The notes under the pieces: model-generated
Database searches by the model: none
The model's input: the letters and a program-made list of their open reading frames with translations, nothing else
Told to the model about the DNA's origin: nothing
Shown: positions 15,743 through 25,258 of the stretch, piece by piece
Layout of the letters: each line of letters starts with the position of its first letter
Position numbering within the stretch: the stretch's first letter is position 1
Assembly (NCBI RefSeq): GCF_916618745.1
Contig: NZ_OU745373.1
Span: 62,001-126,000, forward strand
Direction of reading: 5' to 3'
DNA length: 64,000 nucleotides
Source of the DNA: Cardiobacterium sp. Marseille-Q4385
Lineage (GTDB): Bacteria > Pseudomonadota > Gammaproteobacteria > Cardiobacteriales > Cardiobacteriaceae
Program-made: the position numbers and the translations under genes

Positions 15743-17263
15743 TCAGGCACTTTTCAGGAAGCGGTGATAGGCGCTGTTGCCGGTTTCTTCGGCGTAGTCG
15801 TAGCCGATGGCGGCGAGATGCGCTTCCAGCGCTTCCGGGTGGTCGCTCTGGATGCCCGCCAGCACGCGGCCATAGTCGCTGCCATGGTTGCGGTAGTGGA
15901 AAAGGCTGATGTTGTTTTCCGTGCCGAGTGTGTGCAGGAAGTGCAGCAGCGCACCGGGGCGTTCCGGGAAACCGAAGCGGAAGAGGCGTTCGCCGGTCGC
16001 GCCCGGGCTGATGCCGCCGATCATGTAGCGCAGGTGCGATTTGGCGAGTTCGTTGTCGCTCAAGTCCTCGCTGTCGTAGCCGTTTTCACGCAGTTTGTCG
16101 ATAAGGGCGGCAAGCTGGGCACGGCCACCGGTGAGTTGTACGCCGACGAAGATTTGCGCGCGTTCGGTGTTTTGGTAGCGGTAGTTGAACTCGGTGATGT
16201 TCTGGTCGCCGAGCAGGGTGCAGAAGGTGAGGAAGCTGCCGGGACGTTCGGGGATGGTGACGGCAAGCAGGCCTTCGCGCTGTTCGCCGATTTCGGTGCG
16301 CTCGGCGACGTAGCGCAGGCGGTCGAAGTTGATGTTGGCACCGGAGACGATGTTGATGAGGGTGAGGTTTTTGCCGCGCTGTCCGGCCGCCCATTTTTTG
16401 CTGCCGGCGGCAGCGACGGCACCGGAGGGTTCGGCGATGGCGCGGGTGTCGTCAAAGAGGTCTTTCATCGCCGCGCAGATTTCATCGGTGCTGACGGTGA
16501 CGAAGTCATCCACATGCTGCTTGATGAGTTCGTAGGTGAGTTCCCCCGGCATTTTCACCGCGACGCCGTCGGCGAAGATGCCGACATGATCCAGCGTTTG
16601 GCGCGTGCCGCCGCGCACGGCGGTGGTCATGGAGGCAGCGTCTTCTGGCTCGACGCCGATGATTTTGATGTCTGGACGCAGGCTTTTCGCCAGCACGGCG
16701 ATGCCAGCGAGCAGGCCGCCGCCGCCGCAGGGCACGAAGATGGCATCAATGTGGTGCGGGTGCTGGGTGAGGATTTCCAGCGCGATGGTGCCCTGTCCGG
16801 CAATTACGTCCGGATCGTCGAAGGGATGGATATAGGTGTAGCCATGCTGCTCTTGCAGGGCTTTGGCATGCTGCGAGGCGGCGTCGTAGAAGTCGCCGTG
16901 CAGGACGATTTCCACGTTTGCCCCGCCGAAGCGGCGCACCGCGTCGATTTTGATGGCAGGGGTAGTGACGGGCATGACGATGACGGCGCGGATGCCGAGG
17001 CGGTTGGCGGCAAGTGCCACACCCTGAGCGTGGTTGCCCGCCGAGGCGCAGATGACGCCGCGCGCGCGTTCGCCCGAACTCAGGCGGTACATTTTGGTAT
17101 AGGCGCCGCGCAGTTTGAAGGAAAAAACGGGTTGCAGGTCTTCGCGTTTGCAGAGAATGTTGTGCCCCAGGCGGTCGGAGAGGCGCGGCATGGCTTCCAG
17201 CGGGGTTTTCGTCGCCACGTCGTACACGGGTGCGGTAAAAATTTTCTCTATATAATGCTGCAT
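15743..17263 (-). CDS. ilvA: IlvA, biosynthetic threonine ammonia-lyase
   Basis: 506-residue PLP enzyme making 2-oxobutanoate from threonine, the first step to isoleucine. The PLP lysine is in SFKLRGA (about residue 50); phosphate-binding GGGGLLAG lies near 190. Two C-terminal ACT-like domains (about 330-500, with RPGSFLTF and RPGALLHF) mark the allosteric, isoleucine-inhibited biosynthetic type. AAGGAAAA precedes the ATG. It diverges from rpiA with only 30 bp between the starts, so their promoters must lie inside or overlap the opposite gene. Confidence 0.96.
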   Translation of the reverse strand: MQHYIEKIFTAPVYDVATKTPLEAMPRLSDRLGHNILCKREDLQPVFSFKLRGAYTKMYRLSSGERARGVICASAGNHAQGVALAANRLGIRAVIVMPVTTPAIKIDAVRRFGGANVEIVLHGDFYDAASQHAKALQEQHGYTYIHPFDDPDVIAGQGTIALEILTQHPHHIDAIFVPCGGGGLLAGIAVLAKSLRPDIKIIGVEPEDAASMTTAVRGGTRQTLDHVGIFADGVAVKMPGELTYELIKQHVDDFVTVSTDEICAAMKDLFDDTRAIAEPSGAVAAAGSKKWAAGQRGKNLTLINIVSGANINFDRLRYVAERTEIGEQREGLLAVTIPERPGSFLTFCTLLGDQNITEFNYRYQNTERAQIFVGVQLTGGRAQLAALIDKLRENGYDSEDLSDNELAKSHLRYMIGGISPGATGERLFRFGFPERPGALLHFLHTLGTENNISLFHYRNHGSDYGRVLAGIQSDHPEALEAHLAAIGYDYAEETGNSAYHRFLKSA

Positions 17264-17293
17264 GTTTTTTCCTTAACGTATGAGGTACTTGCG

Positions 17294-17950
17294 ATGGATC
17301 AGAACGCGATGAAAGCGCTGGTCGCCAAAGAGGCGCTGCATTATATAGAAGACGGTATGGCGCTGGGCGTCGGCAGCGGCTCGACGGTGAACTGCTTTAT
17401 TGAGACACTCGGTGCGGCACGGCTGCAATTTGCCGAGATTGTCACGGCGTCTGAGGAAAGCACGCGCCGCTTGCAGGCGCTCGGTTACCGCGTCAGCGAT
17501 TTGAACGCGGTCGGGCGGCTGGATGTGTATGTGGATGGCTGCGACGAGATCAATCCGCTGAAAGCGATGATCAAGGGCGGCGGCGCGGCGCTGACGCGGG
17601 AAAAGGTAACGGCGGCGTGTGCGGCGAAATTCGTCTGCATTATCGATGAGACAAAGCAGGTGCCGGTGCTGGGGCGCTTCCCGCTGCCGGTTGAGGTGGT
17701 GCCGATGGCGCGCAGTTTCGTCGCCCGTGAACTGGTCAAACTCGGCGGCGAACCGCGCTGGCGCGAGGGTGTGATCACGGATAACGGCAACTGGATTCTC
17801 GACGTGCATCATTTGGAAATCACCGAACCGTTCAAACTGGAAGAAATCATCAACAACATCCCCGGCGTGGTGACGAACGGTATTTTCGCGCGACAATCAG
17901 CGGATGTGGTGCTGACGGCGTACGCCAGCGGCAAGGTGAAAGTATCCTGA
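17294..17950 (+). CDS. rpiA: RpiA, ribose-5-phosphate isomerase A
   Basis: 218 residues, normal length. It interconverts ribulose-5-P and ribose-5-P. GSGSTV (28-33), catalytic DGCDEI with the Asp pair, KGGGAALTREK and the FPLPVEVVPMA strand are all present. A much longer in-frame extension exists upstream but is antisense to ilvA; the ATG at 17294 gives the standard N terminus. A TATAAT at 17251-17256, within the ilvA 5' end, could be its -10 box, but no good -35 is seen. Confidence 0.96.
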   Translation: MDQNAMKALVAKEALHYIEDGMALGVGSGSTVNCFIETLGAARLQFAEIVTASEESTRRLQALGYRVSDLNAVGRLDVYVDGCDEINPLKAMIKGGGAALTREKVTAACAAKFVCIIDETKQVPVLGRFPLPVEVVPMARSFVARELVKLGGEPRWREGVITDNGNWILDVHHLEITEPFKLEEIINNIPGVVTNGIFARQSADVVLTAYASGKVKVS

Positions 17951-18050
17951 TTGCCACGCCGGAGCGCGTGCCCTGCCGCGTAGCGGCAATAGATTCCATC
18001 AAACAGCGGCTGTACCATGCCGCGTTTCTTTTCCTGGAGACTTTAAAAAT

Positions 18051-18527
18051 ATGCAGAAAATATTTGCCTTTATCAGCGCCATCTTGTGGCTCGCTGCCGA
18101 TTATTTCAGCAAAGTGTGGGCGCAGGACGCGCTGGCGGCGGGGAATATCATCACCGTCAACGGCTGGATGAATTTCAAGCTCGCCTTCAACAGCGGCGCC
18201 GCATTCAGCCTCTTTGCCGACGGTGGCGGCTGGCAGCGCTGGTTCTTCATGGCGATCGCCGTCGCTATCGGCACCTGGCTGTGTTACGCAATCCTCTTCG
18301 AGCGCACCACGGCGCTGATCCGCTTCGCCTACGCCGGCATCCTCGGCGGCGCGCTGGGCAATCTGTACGACCGCATCGTGCATGGTCATGTGGTCGATTT
18401 CATCCGCTGGCACATCGGTAATGCCTACTGGCCGACCTTTAACGTCGCCGATGTTGGCATTTGCACGGGCGTCGGCCTGCTGGTCATCGCCTGGATTTGG
18501 GATTGGCACAAGGGAAAAGCATCATGA
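18051..18527 (+). CDS. lspA: LspA, prolipoprotein signal peptidase
   Basis: 158-residue inner-membrane aspartyl protease that removes lipoprotein signal peptides. Four hydrophobic segments; the catalytic Asp residues are in GNLYDRIVHGHVVDFI and FNVADVGI. The N-terminal D-x-x-(S)K is DYFSK and the conserved FNSGAAFS is also present. The TGA overlaps the asparaginase start (ATGA). Confidence 0.95.
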   Translation: MQKIFAFISAILWLAADYFSKVWAQDALAAGNIITVNGWMNFKLAFNSGAAFSLFADGGGWQRWFFMAIAVAIGTWLCYAILFERTTALIRFAYAGILGGALGNLYDRIVHGHVVDFIRWHIGNAYWPTFNVADVGICTGVGLLVIAWIWDWHKGKAS

Positions 18528-19495
18528 GCGACATTCTGGTTATTCACAGCGGCGGCACCATCGGCATGGTGCCGAGTGCGGCGGGACTTGTTCCCGATCC
18601 TAACTTCGTCGCGCGCCTGCAAGCGGCGCTACCGGAGGCGGATTTCGATGTCTTCGTCTGCGAACCGGCGATCGACAGCTCTTCGGCGACGCCCGCCGCC
18701 TGGCAGCGTCTCGCCGATGCCGTCGCTGCGCACCGTGAGCAGTACCGCGCCTTTGTCGTCCTGCATGGCACGGACACGCTGGCATACAGCGCCGCTGCCC
18801 TGAGCGGGATGCTGTGCGGCCTGGGCAAGGCGGTGGTCATCACCGGCTCGCAAATCCCGCTGGGGATGCCGGAAAGCGATGCACTGCGCAATATACGCGG
18901 CGCGCTGGCCTTCGCCGCCCTGCCGGAACTGCAACAGGTGGCAGTATTTTTCTACGACCGCCTGCTGCGCGGCGAAGCGACGCGCAAGGTGGACGCGCAA
19001 AGCTATGCCGGTTTCGACAGTCCGAATGCCGACTGGCTCGGCGTGTTCGATGGCAACACCGCGCAATTGAGCGCCCCCGTCTTTGAAGAACGCGAAGAAA
19101 GCGCCTACCTGCGCGGCGCGTGGCGCGGTTTTCAGGAAGCAGCGGTGGCGACGCTACTGATTACCCCGGGGATGCCGTCATCCGCCTTCGCGCCACTGCT
19201 CGCCGATGACAAACTGCGCGGCCTGGTGCTACTCAGCTATGGCGTCGGCAACCTGCCGGAACGCGACGATTTGCACGCAGCTCTGCGGGTAGCTATCGCG
19301 CGCGGCGTGTGTGTGGTGAATGTCAGCCAATGTCTGCGCGGCGAAGTGGCGGGACACAGCTACGCGGTCGGCGCGGCACGCCTCGGCGCCCTCGGCGGCG
19401 GCCGCCTGACTCCGGAAGCGGTCTATACCCGCCTGTACTGCCTGCTGGCGGAAAGCGATACACGTCCGCTGGCAGAGCGCTGGTCCAGTCAGTGA
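18524..19495 (+). CDS. ansA: Type I L-asparaginase
   Basis: 323 residues. It hydrolyses asparagine to aspartate and ammonia. The first catalytic Thr is in HSGGTIGM (8-15), the second in LHGTDTLAYSAAALS; TGSQIPLGMPESDA follows. No signal peptide is present, fitting the cytoplasmic, low-affinity type I enzyme. The start at 18524 is fixed by the 4-bp overlap with lspA; the frame extends further upstream only inside lspA. A shared terminator follows. Confidence 0.93.
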   Translation: MSDILVIHSGGTIGMVPSAAGLVPDPNFVARLQAALPEADFDVFVCEPAIDSSSATPAAWQRLADAVAAHREQYRAFVVLHGTDTLAYSAAALSGMLCGLGKAVVITGSQIPLGMPESDALRNIRGALAFAALPELQQVAVFFYDRLLRGEATRKVDAQSYAGFDSPNADWLGVFDGNTAQLSAPVFEEREESAYLRGAWRGFQEAAVATLLITPGMPSSAFAPLLADDKLRGLVLLSYGVGNLPERDDLHAALRVAIARGVCVVNVSQCLRGEVAGHSYAVGAARLGALGGGRLTPEAVYTRLYCLLAESDTRPLAERWSSQ

Positions 19496-19503
19496 ACGCG
19501 CAT

Positions 19504-19540
19504 AAAAAAACGCCCAACCGGAAAGGTTGGGCGTTTGTTG
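19504..19540. terminator. Bidirectional terminator between ansA and tRNA-Pro
   Basis: Stem CGCCCAACC / GGTTGGGCG (19511-19533), loop GGAAA, with an A-tract on the left and TTTGTTG on the right. It can end ansA on the plus strand and the tRNA gene on the minus strand. Confidence 0.85.
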
Positions 19541-19545
19541 TTCAA

Positions 19546-19622
19546 TGGTCGGAGAGACAGGATTTGAACCTGCGACCCCTTGCACCCCATGCAAGTGCGC
19601 TACCAGGCTGCGCTACACTCCG
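19546..19622 (-). tRNA. tRNA-Pro (anticodon GGG)
   Basis: The 77-nt gene reads CGGAGTGTAGCGCAGCCTGG from its 5' end. The anticodon arm is CTTGC-ATGGGGT-GCAAG, with GGG at positions 34-36, so it reads CCC/CCU proline codons. The T arm contains GGTTCAAATCC, and CCA is encoded. The acceptor stem has one U-U mismatch (position 6-67). Typical bacterial tRNA-Pro features. Confidence 0.95.
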
Positions 19623-19657
19623 ACGCGAGGCGTGCATTATAGGAATTTGGAGGGTCT

Positions 19658-20410
19658 ATGCAAGCGCTTTTTCTTGAAGGGAAACCGTGGCTGGCAGCGG
19701 ATTGGCCGCTGGCCGACCGCTTCATCGCCGGGACGACGCTCACGGCATCGCCGCTGGTCAGCGAAGGTTTCAATCTCGCGCGGCACGTTGCCGATACGCC
19801 GGAACGCGTCGCTGCCGCGCGGACGCTGTTTGCCACGCATCTGCCGCCGGACGCTCGCCCCTTGTGGTTGAGCCAGGTACACAGCGCCACGGTGTGGCAG
19901 GCAGCGGATTATCAGGCAGGCTGCGAAGGTGACGCACTGATTAGCCACACGACGCGCGACATGCCGGTGGTAATGACGGCGGACTGCCTGCCGGTGTTGC
20001 TGGCCGATGAAGCGGCGACCGTCTGGGCAGCGGTGCACGCCGGTTGGCCAGGGCTACACAAAGGCATTCTCGCGGCGACGATTGCGGCGATGAACGTGCC
20101 ACCCCAGCAGCTGTTCGCCTGGATTGGGCCGTGCATCCGCCAGGATAACTATGAAGTGGATGAACCGTTTTTCCAGCGCTTTGCCACGCTGGATGCGCGC
20201 TTCGCTGCTGCCTTCCGCGCCAACCGCCCCGGCCACTGGCTCGCTGATTTGCCGGCCATTGCCCGCCTGCAATTGCAGGACGCCGGCCTGCCCACCGCGC
20301 AGATAACCGATTGCGGCCTGTGTTCCTATGCCGACCCGCGCTTTTTCTCGCACCGCCGCAACGGTGCGCAAGCGGGGCGGATGGCGAGCTTCATCGTCGC
20401 CACCGTTTGA
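19658..20410 (+). CDS. pgeF: PgeF/YfiH family peptidoglycan-editing purine nucleosidase-like protein
   Basis: 250 residues. Metal-binding motifs of the family are visible: LSQVHSATVW with His, MTADCLPVLL with Cys, AAVHAGWPGLHKGI with His, and WIGPCIRQDNYEV. E. coli YfiH edits muropeptides mis-built with serine, and relatives act on adenosine or as copper oxidases; the family was once annotated as laccase. GGAGGG precedes the ATG. Convergent with lpxB, with a 25-bp gap. Confidence 0.92.
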   Translation: MQALFLEGKPWLAADWPLADRFIAGTTLTASPLVSEGFNLARHVADTPERVAAARTLFATHLPPDARPLWLSQVHSATVWQAADYQAGCEGDALISHTTRDMPVVMTADCLPVLLADEAATVWAAVHAGWPGLHKGILAATIAAMNVPPQQLFAWIGPCIRQDNYEVDEPFFQRFATLDARFAAAFRANRPGHWLADLPAIARLQLQDAGLPTAQITDCGLCSYADPRFFSHRRNGAQAGRMASFIVATV

Positions 20411-20435
20411 AGCGCCGCTAATTTAGCGTGCCGCA

Positions 20436-21575
20436 TCACCAGCCGAAGCGGTGCACGATGGCATCCGCCGCACGTGCCGACACCTCCGGCGGCAATTGCG
20501 CAGCGACAGCCGCCAGCGCCGCACGTTGCCGTGCTGCCGCCTCGCCATCGGCCAGCAGTGGCGTCAGCTCGGCGGCAAGACGGGCGGGGTTGCATTCTTC
20601 CTGCATACATTCCGGCACGATGTCCGCATCTGCAAGCAGATTAGGCAGGGAGAAGCGGTTAATTTTCAGCAGTTTCAATGCCCGCGCCAGCGCCGCCGAG
20701 ACAGGATGGACGCGGTAGGCGACTACCATCGGACGATTCAGCAGCGCTGCTTCCAGGGTAATCGTGCCGCTCGCCAGCAGCAGCGCATCGCTGGCTGCCA
20801 TCAGCGTGGCACTGTCCGCATCGAAGCGGTGCACATGGGGCAGCGTCGCCAGCAGCGCGGCGCTGGCCTTATCCGGCGGTTGCCGCAGCGACAATACCGC
20901 TTGCAAGGTGGGATCGGCCGCCTGCAAACGTTGCCAGGTCTCTAAAAACACCGGTAACAGACGGCGTACCTCGCCCCGGCGCGAACCGGGGAAAAGACCG
21001 AGGATGCGCGCCTGCGGCGGCAAGCCCAGCGCCGCACGCGCCTCGGCAGCGGGCACCATGCGCAGGCGGTCGCGCAGCGGGTGCCCGACGCACACCGCCG
21101 CCACGCCGTGCTTGTCGTACACCGCCGTTTCAAAAGGAAACAGGCACAGCATCAGATCGATGCAGCGGCGGATTTTGTGAATGCGCTTTTCTTTCCACGC
21201 CCACAGCGACGGGCTGACGTAATGCACGGTGCGCACCCCGCGCGCGTGCAGGGCGCGGGCGATGCGCAGATTGAAATCGGGAGCGTCTATGCCGATAAAC
21301 ACATCCGGCGGGTCAGCCGCCCAATGCGCCAGCAGCGCGCGCTCGGCAGCGAGAATATCGGGTAGATGCCGCAACACCTCGACCAGCCCCATCACCGACA
21401 GGCGCTCCATATCAGTAAGCGAATGCAGACCCGCCGCCTGCATGGCAGCGCCACCAACGCCGCTGAAACGCGCGTGGGGCAGACGTTCGCGCAGCGTTTG
21501 CAAGAGCGGCGCACCAAGCAGATCACCGGAGGCCTCACCGGCAAGCAGGGCAATGTGAAGGGAAGGCGTGGTCAT
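20436..21575 (-). CDS. lpxB: LpxB, lipid-A-disaccharide synthase
   Basis: 379-residue GT-B glycosyltransferase joining UDP-diacylglucosamine to lipid X in lipid A synthesis at the inner membrane. AGEASGDLLGA (12-22), GVGGAAMQAAGL, IGIDAPDFNLR, YVSPSLWAWKEKRI and LFPGSRRGEVRRL are diagnostic. It stands alone rather than with lpxA/fabZ. The Shine-Dalgarno is weak. Confidence 0.96.
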   Translation of the reverse strand: MTTPSLHIALLAGEASGDLLGAPLLQTLRERLPHARFSGVGGAAMQAAGLHSLTDMERLSVMGLVEVLRHLPDILAAERALLAHWAADPPDVFIGIDAPDFNLRIARALHARGVRTVHYVSPSLWAWKEKRIHKIRRCIDLMLCLFPFETAVYDKHGVAAVCVGHPLRDRLRMVPAAEARAALGLPPQARILGLFPGSRRGEVRRLLPVFLETWQRLQAADPTLQAVLSLRQPPDKASAALLATLPHVHRFDADSATLMAASDALLLASGTITLEAALLNRPMVVAYRVHPVSAALARALKLLKINRFSLPNLLADADIVPECMQEECNPARLAAELTPLLADGEAAARQRAALAAVAAQLPPEVSARAADAIVHRFGW

Positions 21576-21693
21576 AGAAAAATCTCAAAGAAAGGACGAT
21601 GCCCGCCATTATCAGCGAAAACGGCGTCAGACGGCGTCAGAACGCTTCCGCACCTTGCGCTACAATGCGCACCCGCTCACATCCCACCCCCTT

Positions 21694-23691
21694 ATGACCA
21701 CCGCTATTCCTGCCCTGAATCCCCAACAAACCGAAGCCGTCACCTACCTCGGCGGCCCGCTGCTCGTCGTTGCCGGTGCCGGCAGCGGCAAGACCGGTGT
21801 CATCACCCAGAAAATCGCCTGGCTGGTGCGTCAGGCACGTTATCCGGCGAACAGCATCTATGCCCTCACCTTCACCAACAAAGCCGCACGGGAAATGGGC
21901 GAGCGGGTGCGTGCCATCCTCGGCAAAGAAGCGCGCGGCCTGCATATCTCAACCTTTCACCGCCTGGGCCTCGACATCCTGCAAAAAGAACACCTGGCGG
22001 CAGGATTGCGGCGCAACTTCACCATCTTCGATGCCCGCGACGGCGCGACCCTCATCAAGGAACTGAGCAAACAGGAAGACGACGCGCAAGTCCGGCAGAT
22101 ACAGGCGCAAATATCGGCCTACAAAAACGCCAACATCGCGCCTGCTACCGCGCGCAGCCTCGCCCAAAACGACGAACAGGTGCTGTCCGCGCACATCTAC
22201 CACCACTACAACGAACGCCTGCGCGCCTACAACGCCGTCGATTTCGACGACCTTATCACCCTGCCCCTTGCCCTTTTCAAAAACCACGACGACGTGCGCA
22301 CCCGCTGGCAGCACCGCATCCGCTACCTGCTCATCGACGAATACCAGGATACCAACGACAGCCAGTACCAACTGCTGCAACTGCTCGTCGGCGCAGCCGC
22401 CGCCTTCACCGCCGTCGGTGACGACGACCAGTCCATCTACGCCTGGCGCGGCGCGCGGCCGGAAAACATCGCCCACCTGCATGAAGACTACCCGACCCTG
22501 AAAACCGTCAAACTCGAACAAAACTACCGCTGCCACCAGAAAATCCTCGCTGCCGCCAACGCCCTGATCGCCCACAACCCGCACATCGTCGAAAAAGCCC
22601 TGTGGTCCACCCTGACCGAGGGCGAAGGCGTACACGTCATCGCTGCACGCACCGACGAAGGCGAAGCCGAACAAATCATCCGCGACATCCACCTGCGCAA
22701 AATCCGCGAAAACCGCAAAAACAGCGACTTCGCCATCCTCTACCGCAGCAACATCCAGGCGCGCCAATTCGAACAACAACTGCGCGAACAAAACCTGCCC
22801 TACAAAATCAGCGGTGGCACCAGCTTCTTCGAGCACAGCGAAATTCGCGACCTGCTCGGCTACCTGCGCCTCATCAACAACCCCGACGACGATGCCGCCT
22901 ACCTGCGCGTCGTCAACACCCCCAAGCGGGAAATCGGCGCGGCCACGCTCGCAAAACTTGGCGAATACGCCGCGCGCCGCCGCGTCTCGCTCAGTACCGC
23001 CGCCGGCGAAATCGGCTTCGCCTCCGAAATCGGCAACAAAGCCTACCAGCACCTGCAAACCTACAACCAATGGCTGCGGCAAATGCAACGTGAGGCGGAA
23101 AGCGCCCTGCCGCTCGACATCCTGAACCGCGTCATCAACGACATCGAATACGACGACTACCTCTACGACCTGCACAAAACCCCGGCCAAAATCGAAGTCC
23201 GGCAAAAACGCGTCAACCAACTGCGCGACTGGATCGGCAAACTGCAAGAAGAACGCGACAGCCTCGACGCCCTCATGCAGCACCTCACCCTGCTCGACAT
23301 CCTTGACCGCCAGGAACAAGAACAAGACGCCATCCAGCTCATGACCCTGCACAGCGCCAAAGGCCTCGAATACCCCATCGTGTACATCGCTGGCTGCGAA
23401 GAAGAACTCCTGCCGCACCGGAACAGCCTGGAAAACGACGACGGCATCCGCGAAGAACGCCGCCTGCTCTACGTCGGCATGACCCGTGCCAAAGAAACCC
23501 TCATCCTCAGCTACGCCAAAACCCGCCGCCGGGGCGCCGAACTGCAAACGAGCGAGCCCAGCCGCTACCTCGACGAGCTGCCCGAAGACGGCGTGCAATG
23601 GCACGACGGACGCACCCCGCCCGACCCCGTCGTCGAACAACAAAAAAACGAAGAATTCTTTGCCGACCTGCAAACAATGCTGCGACAATAA
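21694..23691 (+). CDS. rep: Rep-type superfamily 1A DNA helicase
   Basis: 665 residues (E. coli Rep is 673). 3'-5' helicase that helps forks pass obstacles. LNPQQTEAVTYLGGPLLVVA followed by GAGSGKT (motifs Q and I), LTFTNKAAREM, DEYQDTN (II), GDDDQSIYAWRGA (III), LEQNYR (IV), LMTLHSAKGLEYPIVYI (V) and EERRLLYVGMTRAKETL (VI) are all present. It resembles Rep more than UvrD at the N terminus. ATG 21694 gives the proper start; the frame extends 42 codons upstream without support. A TACAAT 28 bp before the ATG may be a -10 box. Confidence 0.94.
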   Translation: MTTAIPALNPQQTEAVTYLGGPLLVVAGAGSGKTGVITQKIAWLVRQARYPANSIYALTFTNKAAREMGERVRAILGKEARGLHISTFHRLGLDILQKEHLAAGLRRNFTIFDARDGATLIKELSKQEDDAQVRQIQAQISAYKNANIAPATARSLAQNDEQVLSAHIYHHYNERLRAYNAVDFDDLITLPLALFKNHDDVRTRWQHRIRYLLIDEYQDTNDSQYQLLQLLVGAAAAFTAVGDDDQSIYAWRGARPENIAHLHEDYPTLKTVKLEQNYRCHQKILAAANALIAHNPHIVEKALWSTLTEGEGVHVIAARTDEGEAEQIIRDIHLRKIRENRKNSDFAILYRSNIQARQFEQQLREQNLPYKISGGTSFFEHSEIRDLLGYLRLINNPDDDAAYLRVVNTPKREIGAATLAKLGEYAARRRVSLSTAAGEIGFASEIGNKAYQHLQTYNQWLRQMQREAESALPLDILNRVINDIEYDDYLYDLHKTPAKIEVRQKRVNQLRDWIGKLQEERDSLDALMQHLTLLDILDRQEQEQDAIQLMTLHSAKGLEYPIVYIAGCEEELLPHRNSLENDDGIREERRLLYVGMTRAKETLILSYAKTRRRGAELQTSEPSRYLDELPEDGVQWHDGRTPPDPVVEQQKNEEFFADLQTMLRQ

Positions 23692-23726
23692 AGCCACACA
23701 CCGGCACACAAACCAAGGAGCAACCC

Positions 23727-25208
23727 GTGAGCCTGCTGAAAAAAAACAAAAAAAACCTGACCCTCGAAGAACAGCACGACGCCGAACAATACGCCGCCTG
23801 GCACCAGGAAGCCCAGCAAGGCGATGCCGCCGCCCAATTCCGCATCGGCTGGATGCATGCCAACGGCCACGGCGTCGCCCAGGACGACCGCCGCGCACTG
23901 GACTGGTACCAAAAATCCGCCGCCCAAGGCTTCGCCGCTGCCCAGTGCAACCTCGGCTGGATGTATGGTGAAGGCCGGGGCGTTGAAAAAAACGACGAAC
24001 AAGCCGCCTACTGGTACGAAAAAGCCGCCATCCAGGGCGACAAACAAGCCCAATACAACCTCGGCAACCTCTACATCGCCGGCATCGGCGTGGACAAAGA
24101 CGAACGTCGCGCCGCCTTCTGGTTCGTCCAGGCCGCGCAGCAGGACGACGTCGAAGCCCAATACAACCTCGGCAACCTCTACTTCCGGGGCGAAGGCGTC
24201 ACCCAAGACGACCGCCGCGCCGCGCGCTGGTACGAAAAAGCCGCGCAACAAGGCTACGCCAAAGCCCAATGCAACCTGGCCATGATGTACGAACGTGGCC
24301 GGGGCGTCGCGCAAAACCTTGAAATCGCCGCCGAATGGTATGGATGCGCTGCCGAACAGGGCGACAGCAAAGCCCAATACCGCCTCGCCCTGCTCTACGA
24401 AAAAGGCGAAGGCGTGCCGCAGGACGACAACATGGCCTACTACTGGCTGGAAAGCGCCGCTGCCCAGGACAACGAAAGCGCCATCGCACGCCTCGAATAC
24501 TACCAGGAGCGCACCGTGGTGGACTGGTACCGCCAGACCACCAACCAGGGCACCCCACCGCTTGCCGACGACGGCGAACACTACTACGACATGACCTACG
24601 ACGGCGCAACCGACTACTACCCGCTCGGCGTCCTGCACCGCGAAGGCTGGCAAAAACTCGACGAATACCAGCAAAGCCTGAAAAGCATCGAATACAACAT
24701 CAGCCCCGAAGCCATCGCCGCCGTCGAAGCTGAAAACAAGCGCAGCCCCATCTGGATCGATCCGATTGCCGACGAAGACGACAACGACGCCTACTACGAC
24801 CCCATCCTCAACACCCGCGAAAACAACGGCCTCCTGTACAGCGACGTCGGCTACCGCCGCGCCATCGACAGCTTCAACCGCGCTGCACGCCATGCCGCGC
24901 ACAGCTTCGAACAGGCTGCCAGACAGGGCAACAGCGACGCCCAATACAACCTCGGCGTCATGTACGAAAACGGCCAGGGCATCGAACAGGACTACGCCCG
25001 CGCCGCCTACTGGTACGAACTCGCTGCCGAACAAGGCCACGCCCGCGCCCAATACCAGCTTGGCAACCTCTACCGTGAAGGCCTCGGCGTCAAAGAAAAC
25101 CCGGCCATCATGGAAGCGTGGTGGCAACGCGCCGCCGCACAAGGCCTGCAACAAGCCGCGCGCCAGCTCGACAAATGGAAACGCCCGCGCCACGCGCACA
25201 TCGCCTGA
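23727..25208 (+). CDS. Large cytoplasmic Sel1-repeat protein with a central non-repeat insert
   Basis: 493 residues. Six Sel1 repeats of 36 residues (pattern AQxNLGxMYxxGxGVxxDxxxAaxWYxkAAxQG) run from about 20 to 245. A Tyr/Asp-rich segment of about 150 residues without Sel1 pattern follows, and two more repeats close the protein. No signal peptide, so probably cytosolic. Sel1 proteins commonly scaffold signalling complexes; nothing indicates the partner. The GTG start is chosen for AAGGAG six bases before it. It lies 35 bp after rep, so may be co-transcribed, and ends at a strong terminator. Confidence 0.88.
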   Translation: MSLLKKNKKNLTLEEQHDAEQYAAWHQEAQQGDAAAQFRIGWMHANGHGVAQDDRRALDWYQKSAAQGFAAAQCNLGWMYGEGRGVEKNDEQAAYWYEKAAIQGDKQAQYNLGNLYIAGIGVDKDERRAAFWFVQAAQQDDVEAQYNLGNLYFRGEGVTQDDRRAARWYEKAAQQGYAKAQCNLAMMYERGRGVAQNLEIAAEWYGCAAEQGDSKAQYRLALLYEKGEGVPQDDNMAYYWLESAAAQDNESAIARLEYYQERTVVDWYRQTTNQGTPPLADDGEHYYDMTYDGATDYYPLGVLHREGWQKLDEYQQSLKSIEYNISPEAIAAVEAENKRSPIWIDPIADEDDNDAYYDPILNTRENNGLLYSDVGYRRAIDSFNRAARHAAHSFEQAARQGNSDAQYNLGVMYENGQGIEQDYARAAYWYELAAEQGHARAQYQLGNLYREGLGVKENPAIMEAWWQRAAAQGLQQAARQLDKWKRPRHAHIA

Positions 25209-25216
25209 TACAGTCG

Positions 25217-25248
25217 AAAAAAAACCGCCCCGTGAGGCGGTTTTTTTT
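25217..25248. terminator. Bidirectional terminator
   Basis: Stem AACCGCC-CCGTGA-GGCGGTT flanked by A8 on the left and T8 on the right. It serves both the Sel1 gene and the convergent PAS gene. Confidence 0.9.
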
Positions 25249-25258
25249 GGCGAAAGCC

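Noticed and set aside
15725..17293. Long N-terminal extension of RpiA
   Set aside because: The extension is antisense to ilvA; RpiA begins at 17294 with the normal family start.
23565..25199. 544-codon minus-strand open frame over the Sel1 gene
   Set aside because: It is the antisense of regular Sel1 repeats; the plus-strand protein shows the repeat signature, a Shine-Dalgarno and a terminator.
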